Assembly: GCA_004151065.3 (NCBI GenBank)
Contig: NWUY0300018126.1
Location: 45,424 to 62,291, forward strand
Length of the DNA stretch: 16,868 nt
From: Larix sibirica
Lineage: Eukaryota > Streptophyta > Pinopsida > Pinales > Pinaceae
Direction: 5' to 3'
Shown: one piece after another, positions 9,241 to 16,868 of the stretch
Layout: each line of letters begins with the position of its first letter
Position numbering within the stretch: position 1 is the first letter of the stretch
Translations under genes and position numbers: made by a program
Notes under the pieces: generated by a model
Seen by the model: only the letters and a program-made list of their open reading frames with translations
Database searches by the model: none
Told to the model about the DNA's origin: nothing

Positions 9241-10020
9241 AAGCTGGCTGTGGGGTGCATGTCCCTAGATTGACGTGATAGCATCCTTGTTGACTCTAGT
9301 TTTAGTTTGATGCCTTGTGGGACCTTTTTGACTTGTGGTTGTGTATGTGATGTCCTTAATGATGGCAAGTCTTACCAAGGACAAAGTATCCTATTAAGGT
9401 CAGCTTAAACCAATATGAATTGTCAGATGCGTTAAATCCCTTTGATGACAGAGGGAGCCAACTCTGGGACGTCAAACACCTTTCCACATGCACACAAGGG
9501 CTCTACACCTGCTGTGGTTTGAACCTGGGCTGTTTGCATGGTGGGGCCTTATCCCAACCGCTAAGCCACAACCCAACAATGGCATATCCCATGATTGGTA
9601 TTTTGTTCCACATAAATACTTTCCTTCTAATTGTGTGTGTTGTGAATAATAGTTGAGAGACAGGTGGTTTATAAGGCATTACCTGCACCAAAAACTTTGC
9701 CAATCTGATAACTGGCTTTGGGGTGCATGTCCTCAGGTTGATGTGATAGTGTTGTGGGTCATCTTTGGCATATGGTTGTTATCTATGTGATGTCCATAAT
9801 AACTGCAAGTCTTACTACTATAGTCATATCCAATGATTGGGATTTTGTCCCACATTAATGTTCTCTGTCTAATGTGTGTGCATGAATCATCCCACATCCA
9901 TAACAGCTGTGTGACAGAGGTGTTTTATAAGCCATTACATGCACTGAAAGCTTTGCCAATGTAGAAGCTGGCAAGTCAGTGGGTTGATGTGATAACATCT
10001 CTGTCACTCTAGTTACTGGT
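9241..10020. repeat. Diverged tandem repeat of about 255 bp, two copies plus a partial third
   Basis: Copy A (9241-9709, interrupted), copy B (9710-9964) and partial copy C (9965 to about 10020) each begin (A)A(G)CTGGC. A and B share GTGGGGTGCATGTC/TTGGGGTGCATGTC. The later landmarks GCAAGTCTTAC, CATATCC.ATGATTGG, TTTTGT.CCACAT.AAT and TTTATAAG.CATTAC.TGCAC also occur in the same order in A and B. Divergence is substantial, so the array is old. Copy A carries an extra block of about 180-206 bp, interpreted as a SINE. Confidence 0.75.
9395..9580 (-). mobile_element. tRNA-derived SINE inserted in a tandem repeat copy
   Basis: Read on the - strand, the block carries an RNA polymerase III A box TGGCTTAGCGG (9568-9558) and, 32 nt further on, a B box GGTTCAAACC (9525-9516). 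Order and spacing are those of a tRNA-type internal promoter. A body of roughly 120 nt unrelated to tRNA follows. The block is absent from the neighbouring repeat copy B, which independently marks it as an insertion. The 5' end lies near 9575-9580 and the 3' end is uncertain (about 9376-9398). A clear target-site duplication and A-tail are not seen, so the element is old or truncated. It is not an intact tRNA gene. Confidence 0.7.
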
Positions 10021-10048
10021 ACTAATATCAGTAATAGCTGTTTGTATG

Positions 10049-10080
10049 CTGATGTGGCATATTTCGTATTGCCACATCAG
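10049..10080. repeat. Perfect 11-bp inverted repeat, 10-nt loop
   Basis: Arms CTGATGTGGCA (10049-10059) and TGCCACATCAG (10070-10080) are exact reverse complements. Function is unknown. Confidence 0.85.
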
Positions 10081-11213
10081 TGCTCTGAAAAGTGTTCATC
10101 TGCATTAAGTATTGATGGACACTTGTATAGACCATATTCACATAGTATTTTAGTGGGTGTGACATGGTGACCCTCTTAATAGTCTTTGCAGGTGCCATTA
10201 ATAAATGCCCATGTGACAGCCTTAATTGCATTCTAGCATGCTAATACTTGCATGGTGGTCGCTATTCATTGAACATTCCTGAACTTGGTTTGATCAGCGC
10301 AGTCCTCTGCCCATGCAGTTTGATCCTTGTGAGTGATCCCACTAAGGGTGAAATGGACATAGCCATTTCTTTCCACTGAAGAACAATTAGTGCCCACGTC
10401 TTCTCAGGTTTTTGAGAGTCTAGACATGTATTTTGCATTTTACACCTGTTGCCTGTGCGAAACAATTAAGCTTCAAGATAAAAAACTTTACGGTTCAGTG
10501 CTTGTTCAGGTTTGGGTTCGAGAAAAAATTTACAGGTATATGTTCACACACAAAAATATTACCGTCTCAAGTTTGTTCTCCATGGTGTGCTGCTTGGAGC
10601 CTAGAGGCACTTTCTACAGCTCAGGTGGGGTAGATGTATCATGTCTGAAATGATGGCATGGCATATGTCGACTAACACTAATTAATTAATATAAGAAAAA
10701 ATTAAATCTAATGTCAACTCACAATTATATAAATTCTTACACATAAATGTTCTTTTTTCATTGTTATCTTCCTATACCTTTAGATATTAGCTTGCTCAAG
10801 AGCAGAAGGTCTCTTTTAAGTTTTGCATTGAAACCATTCTAAGATAAACTTGCTCTGTTGCAATTGGTGGCTTTTATGGTAGTCCTTTCACAAACGCCCC
10901 AGCAGACCCTAATTCGCTAACAACGAGCTCCGATTGCTCCTACAGGTGATCCGTCTTATGCTCTTTTTTCTCTTATTTGATCTAAAATAACTGTGTTTTT
11001 TCAGGCTTTTTTTGATACTCTATAATATATATTGCAACCCATATATTTCGGAATAGACTGATATGCACAGGTTTTCTGGTAGCTTGTATGATCCAATTTT
11101 TTTGTTCTTATAGAATATAACACTTATACGGAGAGTTTTATGTTGGAACTAATGTTTCTTTTTGAATGAATTACTTATAACATTGTCGAGGATGTATTTT
11201 ATGTAGATAAATA

Positions 11214-11229
11214 AGAACTAATTAGTTCT
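11214..11229. repeat. Perfect 16-bp palindrome between direct repeats
   Basis: AGAACTAATTAGTTCT is self-complementary over its whole length. It lies between two related stretches, TTATAACATTGTCGAGG at 11175 and TTATAACATCGAGG at 11235. Confidence 0.8.
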
Positions 11230-11246
11230 GTATGTTATAACATCGA

Positions 11247-11280
11247 GGTCAGATGGGCTACAATATTCCGGCATCTGACC
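11247..11280. repeat. Perfect 9-bp inverted repeat, 16-nt loop
   Basis: Arms GGTCAGATG (11247-11255) and CATCTGACC (11272-11280) are exact reverse complements in a locally GC-richer patch. No known RNA family was recognised. Confidence 0.8.
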
Positions 11281-11350
11281 GCACGGTTGGAAACATTGAT
11301 GTGTTTTGGCTCTGTGAAAAAGGAATGTTGTGAACTATAACTACATTCAA

Positions 11351-11439
11351 GTTCAAACCATAACTGTAATTTAGCAGTTAATAAATTGTTCAAACCATAA
11401 CTGTAATTTAGCAGTTAATAAATTGTTCAAACCATAACT
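11351..11439. repeat. Tandem repeat, 37-bp period, about 2.4 copies
   Basis: Units starting GTTCAAACCATAACT occur at 11351, 11388 and 11425. The first two are identical, and the third is retained only over its first 15 bp or so. Confidence 0.92.
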
Positions 11440-12600
11440 ATAGATTAAGATACAGTGCAATTAATTCATTAGCGTAATTTGATAAAGAGGTATGGGCAAG
11501 GTAGCAAATAAAGTTGGTTCATTGCATCTAAATAAGGAGATTGTGTCAGTTAATTCATTAGATGTTTGGATGTATCTAAAACAATCTGATTTCTAAAAAA
11601 GGTCTGCACTTCAAGTGTTTTGATCCTTCTTGGTGTTTAATAGATCCAGAGTTAAGATGGATCTATGCTGGTGGGGATCTCAACTTTTAGCCCTGCATGA
11701 GAGCGGTTTCCACTTCTTCCTTTGCACTTGACGACCTTGTCGGAGGGTTTGGCTGAGAAGCCTAATCATTTTTGATAGACCCTTTCTTCATCAACCTGAT
11801 AGAATGCTCTGGGTTGTTCCTCACTGAGGATTTCTGTAGTTTCATCTATCAAAAGCTTCTCTTTTAAGTCGGCCTCACCACCAGCAGTTTTGATGTTACT
11901 GGCATTGTAACTAGTCTTCACTGCTTTTGAAAGAAGAATCTCTTACGTGCACAAGAGGTGCATACTGCGAGACACGCCAAACACATCAGCTGTACAATTA
12001 GTACAATGTTTAGGAGAAATTGGGACCCTAAGGATGCAGCTACCGGCAGCTTCTAAATAAGTACTGCATTTGGGAGTTGTAGGTTACTGATGGTGGTTCT
12101 TTGCACTCTTCTTTTTGGTCAGTCAACCTGCCATTGCTCTGTATTTAATACCCAGGGAGGAATGGTGATGAAGAAGAAGAATTAGAAGAGACCTGTATGT
12201 TGGATTTGCTGTAATGAGAAGACTGGAATGTTGATGATTGCAGCTTCTTCAATGAAATAGCAACTCCTGTGGAAAACACTGTGGAGTGAAACAGGTGAGG
12301 GTATGAGACACCATAAGAGAGTTGTAATACTACATCATTTCATTTCATCGTGTGAGTTGGTGCTTATGTAACCATTTATTAATTATTGTCCTGGTATTCT
12401 CTCATCTTTGTGCTTGCATGTTTGACAAGTGCTCTAAATCTCTCTGTTCTTTGCTAAAAATGAGAGCACAATATATTCATGGATCTGTTAAGTGATACTG
12501 AACTGTATTCTTCTTTTACATTGTTGACGGTATCATTGTTTGTCCCGAATACATACAACAGCACTGGTCTCATGGCCTTGGGATTCCTCTTGGTCAGCTT
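11440..12600. other. Intergenic DNA, no recognised gene
   Basis: No extended coding frame, RNA gene or repeat is visible. Part of this stretch may belong to the retroelement whose C-terminus follows at 12604, but no reverse-transcriptase motif was found on the + strand. Confidence 0.4.
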
Positions 12601-12603
12601 TGA

Positions 12604-12885
12604 GTGCGCTTCCACCATCTATGGGTAGAGAAACAGATCACTAGATTCCACACGAGGATAGGGATTGTCAGTTGTGCTCCCTCAAGGAGGCGGAGATGGA
12701 AGAGCACTTTATTTTCAGGTTCCCCATGTACTATGAGATTAGAAGATTTCATTGCCTATAAAGAGACTTTGGCAGGTCCCTTCCTACCTTCTTCTGGTAC
12801 CCAGACCAAAGATGCCTAGCCTTGTACATTTGGGACACATTTACTTTCAGACAGCATGCCTTACATGGATCTTTGAGGCCTACTC
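12604..12885 (+). pseudogene. Broken retroelement C-terminal zinc-binding segment
   Basis: One + frame begins VRFHHLWVEKQITR. After a +2 (or -1) frame change near 12645 the reading continues IPHEDRDCQLC, then EEHFIFRFPMYYEIR and, past a stop near 12760, FFWYPDQRCLALYIWDTFTF. This order (H-x-L-x-V-E, IPxExRxCxLC, E-x-HF-x-F-x-x-P-x-Y-x-x-IR) recalls the segment found C-terminal to reverse transcriptase in many eukaryotic non-LTR retroelements. The expected Cys before Pro-Met-Tyr is Phe here, so the metal site is damaged. One frameshift and at least one stop show that it is dead. It runs opposite to the LINE relic at 14-15.6 kb and is probably a separate insertion. Confidence 0.55.
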
Positions 12886-13135
12886 TGTTGATTACCTCCT
12901 TTCACCCTTCTTGGTGTCTAGAGGCATTAATTGTCCAGTTGTTAGTGGTCTCATTGGCACGGGCACTGACAAATCAGTGAAAAGAGTGCTCCCTTGCACA
13001 AAGATCACAGGGCCAACTCATCCTACTGTGCTTTTCTCTTGAGGTGGAGGGACTACTACATTTTCTTGTTTCTTAACATAGAGCTCACAGATAGATGCCC
13101 ATCACCAGGTTTCATCCCTCTGAGAGTGGCTTGGT

Positions 13136-13380
13136 GGTTTTGGATGTCAGGGGAGGTGCAATAAGGGATTCCTAGTTTGTTGGTTTTGGATGTCAGGCTA
13201 GGTGCAATAAGGGGTTCCTAGCTTCTCCTCCCTGGATAATACAACCAAGTCTTCTCATCCTGGTGGTTTTGGATGTCAGGTGAGGTGCAATAAGGGGTTC
13301 CTAGCTTGTTGGTTTTGGATGTCACGCTAGGTGCAATAAGGGGTTCCTGGATAATACAACCAAGTCTTCTCATCCTTGGC
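13136..13380. repeat. Two-tier minisatellite: 46-bp units inside a 129-bp duplication
   Basis: GGTTTTGGATGTCA units start at 13136, 13182, 13265 and 13311. Steps are 46, 83 and 46 bp, so a dimer plus a spacer containing GGATAATACAACCAAGTCTT was duplicated as a 129-bp block. Each unit contains GAGGTGCAATAAGGGGTTCC or a close variant. A - strand frame (13457-13218) is open through the block but resembles no known protein. Confidence 0.88.
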
Positions 13381-13906
13381 CGTTTTGTGGTGGACATTAT
13401 TAGGCTTAGCCTTGTTACATTTGTGGTGGTGGGATGATAATGGCTTTTCTGATTCAAATGCTAGCTAAGGATGCTGCTCTCCCTTGGCCTCGGTAGTCTT
13501 GGCTACCTTTTGGACCCTTTATGATGCAACATTGTCACTAGGAGGTTTTCTCCCAGAGTATTATCTACTTGGCCTTCAAGGGTTACCCTTTTGGGATCCA
13601 TCTTCTTTTTTATAGACTTTTTCCTTGATGTCCTTAAAGTTTAGAACTCTTAGCAGATGATATAGGTTCTTGTTATTGTTGTTATCAAAGGTTGTACTTT
13701 TTAGTCCAACTGATCTATTTTAGTCATTTGTGGACATTAATATATTTCGTTTTTATTCTATTTGTGTATTTTGCTTTCTATCTTCCAATAATTATAGATG
13801 TTCTGATTTTCTGTAAGCAACTAAACAACGGTGGTGAACAATACCATAATCCTTTTTTATTTATTTATTCAAAGTCTGTGAAAAGTTGGGGACCATATCT
13901 ATTTTA
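13380..13906. other. Intergenic DNA, no recognised gene
   Basis: T-rich open stretches on the + strand (about 13692-13952) and short - strand frames carry no recognisable motifs. The 3' end of the LINE relic may fall in this stretch, but no A-tail was identified. Confidence 0.35.
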
Positions 13907-14010
13907 TCTTCTTTCGAGTATAATGGTTGATAGTATTTTGGAGGCCTTCTAGCTGATCTTCTTTCGAGTATAATGGTTGATAGTATTTTGGAGGCCTTCG
14001 ACTTGACTCT
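13907..14010. repeat. Two-copy tandem duplication, 60-bp period
   Basis: A stretch of about 43 bp starting TCTTCTTTCGAGTATAATGG at 13907 is repeated exactly at 13967. It lies at the edge of the recognisable LINE sequence. Confidence 0.9.
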
Positions 14011-15660
14011 TTTGGTATTCTAAGATTTGTCTATTTGACAAGAGGAATTCCTTTTGATTGCTTCCTCCTTGTCCAAAGGAAACTAAAGAATTTTTTCATA
14101 ATCTTCTCAAGAATTCCTTTGGGAACATGAGCAATGGATAACCAATATATTGGAATGCTCTCCAAGATGAAATTTACTAGGATCAACCCTCCTCCATCAG
14201 ATAGCTATCTGTGACACCAATAGGGAATCCTTGCCTCAACTTTTTTTGTATAGCCATGACCAATCTTCAAACCTATAGTGATTTGGTTTTAGGTTGAAAC
14301 CCAAATACTTCACCCCTTGATCAAGGGGATTTGAAGGGAGAGGCATGATCTAAGATATTTAATCTTTCAAATCAAACCCAAGTTCATTTATGTGCATACA
14401 AGATTTATTCAAGTTTACCTCCATACCAGCCACATTGCAACAGGTATCCGAAATTCCTCTGTATATCCTCAATTCTCATAAAGAACTGCTAGTAAGGAGT
14501 ATGATATCATCTACAAACAATAAGTGTGAGAGGGAGACATCCATTTCCACTCTAATACCTCTGATATCCCCTACCCTTTTTACTTTTTATATGAATCTAC
14601 TTAGTTCTTTATTCACCAATACAAACAAAAAAGGGGACATGGGACAACCTTGTCTAAGCTCCCTTGAAGCATTGCAAAATCTAAAAGGAACTCATTTTTA
14701 TTAAAACAACAAAAGAAGTTGAAGTAACACATCCTAAAATCCAAGTAACAGTAGAAAGATTCAGACCCATTTGAAGCAATACCAACCTGATGTACAACCA
14801 TATGACTTTGTCATGGGACTTAGCTTAGTCAATCTTCATCACTATTGCTGGAAGCTTGTTTGCTTTGATTGTATATAAACCCTTATGGATAGAACCCACA
14901 TCATCATGAATATGCCCGTTGAACAAAAACCCAAATCGCTCCTTCGAAATTACTCTGGAAAACATTTCCATGAGACTATTTTCTATAATCTTCGAAATGA
15001 GCTTGTAGATAAGATTACACAGTGAGATAGATTTGAAATCCTTGTAAGAAGTTGGCTCATTCTTTTTGGGAATTAAATTGCTAAATGTGGAATTGAGTGC
15101 CCCTAGAACTTTACTTGATTCTTTTTGATTCCTTCATCACCCTCAAGAGCTGATCTTCTAACATGTCATAAAAACCAGTGTACAATTCCACATACCAACC
15201 ATTTGGTCCTAGGGTCTATGTAATCTTAAACAAAAACAAAACACCCTCTAATTCCTCCTTTGTTACTCAATCCACGAGTTTCTCATTCATACTTTGATAA
15301 AAAAAACCAGGGATCTGTGTTATCACCTTCACAGTGTGATCTATGCTTGAGACTTCAGGCTCTTTATAAAGTTTTTGGAAGTATGCTTTGCCTGCATTTT
15401 CCAGACACATTTGCCATATCCTCAAAAGATCTTGCCTTGGAGCCATATGGAGATATTGATTTTCCATAGGGTATTTACGTTGTTCCTCTAATTTACAAAA
15501 TTGTGAATTATTTTTGTATTATTATCCCCATCATCTAACCAAATAACTTTGCTTTTGAGCCTCCACTCCACTTCTTTGTCTAATACGGCCTTCTTTCTAT
15601 CCTCCAAAGCCTTTAAAGCTATAGATTTCAATAAACTTATTAATAAAGGAGTTGCACATT
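14000..15660 (-). mobile_element. Degenerate L1-like LINE (non-LTR retrotransposon) relic
   Basis: Read on the - strand from high to low coordinates, the classic order of plant LINE ORF2 segments is present. First comes the linker with WRLKSKVIWLDDGDNNTK (near 15580-15515), then YFQKLYKEP and MNEKLV (near 15390-15270). The reverse transcriptase follows at about 15150-14390. After it comes a block with KVEARIPYW, GGGLILVNFILESIPIYWLS and PKGILEKIMKKFFSFLW (near 14260-14070). Frames shift several times and stops are frequent, so no product is made. The N-terminal endonuclease and a 3' tail are not recognisable, so the copy is truncated or decayed at both ends. Confidence 0.85.
14390..15150 (-). 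pseudogene. Reverse-transcriptase domain remnant of the LINE
   Basis: Motifs read in order on the - strand are NGWYVELYTGFYDML, LIPKKNEPTSYKDFKSISLC, LIYKLISKIIENSLMEMFS, LRQGCPMSPFLF (from 14658 downward) and LSHLLFVDDIILLTSS. The catalytic-box equivalent FVDD sits at 14517-14506; plant LINEs usually have FADD. MEVNLNKSCM near 14420 matches the segment that follows the catalytic box. Stops interrupt the frame, for example after the SRFI and TSSSL segments, and at least one frameshift precedes LIPKK. The enzyme is inactive. Confidence 0.85.
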
Positions 15661-16392
15661 TAATGTTCTATCACTCTAACCTTATTATTTGTGTTGCTTT
15701 CTAAATCTAACATAAGAACCTTCTCATCTTACTGTTTCAACTTTGTTAAGGTGTTAATCAAGCACTATACTAACACGTCTTTTTTAATTTTTTCTTACCA
15801 TTAATATCCGATGCAATTATATTAGTACATTTGATCAGCTTGAAAAGATTGTCAAGGTGAAAAATGTTACCATCTCATGTTATTGTCACATTGGTACATG
15901 GAAGAAAATTGGATATTATTGAGGCATGCAGAATGTTTCAATCTGTCTTTCTGGTTGTGGATCCTTGCAACCTGAACATGTGAGGAAGTCATATGTATAA
16001 ACCCAAGTTATACATAGTCATAATAGGGAACCTGAAATTGTGATTTCTAACACATCGTTTCTTGTGGAATTTGACCCCTAAATTAATCTAGAATGTATCC
16101 TACTTCCCAATATTTTGTTATGTTTTTGTGCATGATGACAAACTTGATTCTTTCCTCATAGCTGCTTAGAATTCACATAGTTATGTTATGATTTGATTGC
16201 ACTTTGATTCTTTACTCATACGATGAGTAACAAACATATCAATAATAAATATGAAGTTGTGAACTTCGGTGTTAGTGTCTAGTGTTTCAAAAACATTTGT
16301 TTACTTTTAAAGTTTAGATTTGGTCATCAATGATCAAAGTGAAATGTTTACGGGGAATTGTGTTACAAACAAATAAATCTGTCCTTCAGGGA
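15660..16392. other. AT-rich intergenic DNA, nothing recognised
   Basis: The stretch may include the decayed 5' part of the LINE, because it lies on that side, but endonuclease motifs were not found. No gene, RNA or clear repeat is visible. Confidence 0.4.
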
Positions 16393-16444
16393 GGATTTAC
16401 ATATAAATTTTATTTGTAGGATTTGAATATAAATTTTAATTTAC
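16393..16444. repeat. Two-copy tandem duplication, 26-bp period
   Basis: Units starting GGATTT(ACA/GAA)TATAAATTTTA lie at 16393 and 16419, with a few differences. Confidence 0.7.
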
Positions 16445-16627
16445 ATGTTCGTATATCCATGAGGTAACACTTCAGATGGATTATTTGGATCCATTTCCTT
16501 TTGTGTTTGCAAAGGGTTAAAAACTAAGTTGTTGAGAAACTTGGGTTTGATGATTGCCGGTATGAGGATGGGTGTGGGGGCGGGAACACTACTTTTTGAA
16601 ACGGGGGACTTGGGTACATTTGTGATA

Positions 16628-16662
<35 letters not shown>

Positions 16663-16868
16663 TTATAATATATATAAAAATTAAATCATTTTCATTGTAC
16701 ATATATATTCATGTGCATCCATATGAATCCAAACCATTATACACAAATATGCAAAGTTTCTCATCTATATAGCAAGGGTGCATACAACTAAAAAAACATC
16801 AAGTGCAATCCATATCTGACCCAAAATACATAAACAAAGAGGCTAAATGGCCTATAGAGTCCAAAAAA
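16445..16868. other. Intergenic DNA at the window end
   Basis: Apart from the microsatellite, there is a G-rich patch on the + strand at about 16565-16610. No gene is recognised. Confidence 0.4.
16628..16662. repeat. Compound microsatellite (CT)11-(AC)6
   Basis: An uninterrupted CT run at 16628-16649 is followed directly by an AC run at 16650-16662 and then an AT-rich tail. Runs of this kind are usually length-variable. Confidence 0.95.

Larger units (their letters stand above)
10020..11350. other. Intergenic DNA with hairpins, no recognised gene
   Basis: The short open frames around 10262-10653 on both strands have no recognisable motifs. The stretch holds two hairpin-forming inverted repeats and a 16-bp palindrome, listed separately. 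A more GC-balanced patch near 10890-10957 ends in TACAG/GTGATC, like a leader exon. Confidence 0.45.

Noticed and set aside
9516-9568. Possible functional tRNA gene
   Set aside because: A and B boxes are present, but the flanking sequence does not form acceptor or anticodon stems, and the block continues as a SINE body.
9420-9703. Short open frames on both strands in the SINE and repeat region
   Set aside because: They run across the SINE/repeat junction and have no motifs; they are chance openings in non-coding repeat.
10262-10653. Open frames on both strands of 66-87 codons
   Set aside because: No family, no conserved motif, and opposed overlapping frames typical of non-coding DNA.
13218-13457. 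- strand open frame through the minisatellite
   Set aside because: It is made of repeat units, has no recognised domain, and contains no independent coding signal.
14390-14704. + strand open frame over the LINE
   Set aside because: Antisense shadow. The - strand of the same stretch carries the reverse-transcriptase motifs.
1-16868. CRISPR array, operon or prokaryotic defence system
   Set aside because: Repeats here are tandem duplications without regular unique spacers, and the only gene is an intron-containing plant kinesin.

Overview
This is a eukaryotic nuclear window, almost certainly from a land plant. It holds one intron-rich kinesin gene on the + strand (about 3.0-8.26 kb) between AT-rich intergenic DNA and decayed retroelements. 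GT-AG introns, a plant-type kinesin-14 motor, a tRNA-derived SINE and an L1-like LINE relic all fit a plant with a repeat-rich genome. A gymnosperm is possible, but the sequence alone does not settle it.

Layout. 1-830: no gene; one perfect 25-nt hairpin at 39-63. 830-2350: short interrupted palindromes, with a nested 212-bp tandem duplication at 1425-1868. 2350-2990: AT-rich, with two more two-copy duplications. 2989-8258: the kinesin gene, with a candidate TATA box, a 5' leader holding two short upstream ORFs and AACGG cores, 13 coding exons and a 3' region with AATAAA. 8260-9240: nothing recognised. 9241-10020: a diverged tandem repeat of about 255 bp whose first copy is split by a tRNA-derived SINE. 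10020-12600: no gene; several hairpins and a 37-bp duplication. 12604-12885: a broken retroelement C-terminal zinc-binding segment on the + strand. 13136-13380: a two-tier minisatellite. 13907-14010: a 60-bp duplication. About 14000-15660: a LINE reverse-transcriptase relic on the - strand. 15660-16868: AT-rich, with a small duplication and a CT/AC microsatellite.

The spliced kinesin model gives 974 codons plus stop: an N-terminal acidic segment and coiled coil, a complete motor (P-loop, switch I, switch II), then a neck coil and a long basic Ser/Pro/Arg-rich tail. The model is frame-consistent through 12 introns and uses one probable GC-AG intron. The other elements are unrelated repeats, and no functional partnership between genes is visible. 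I found no convincing new multi-gene system. The most checkable novelties are the unusual splice features of the kinesin, its tail motifs, and the SINE and nested repeats.
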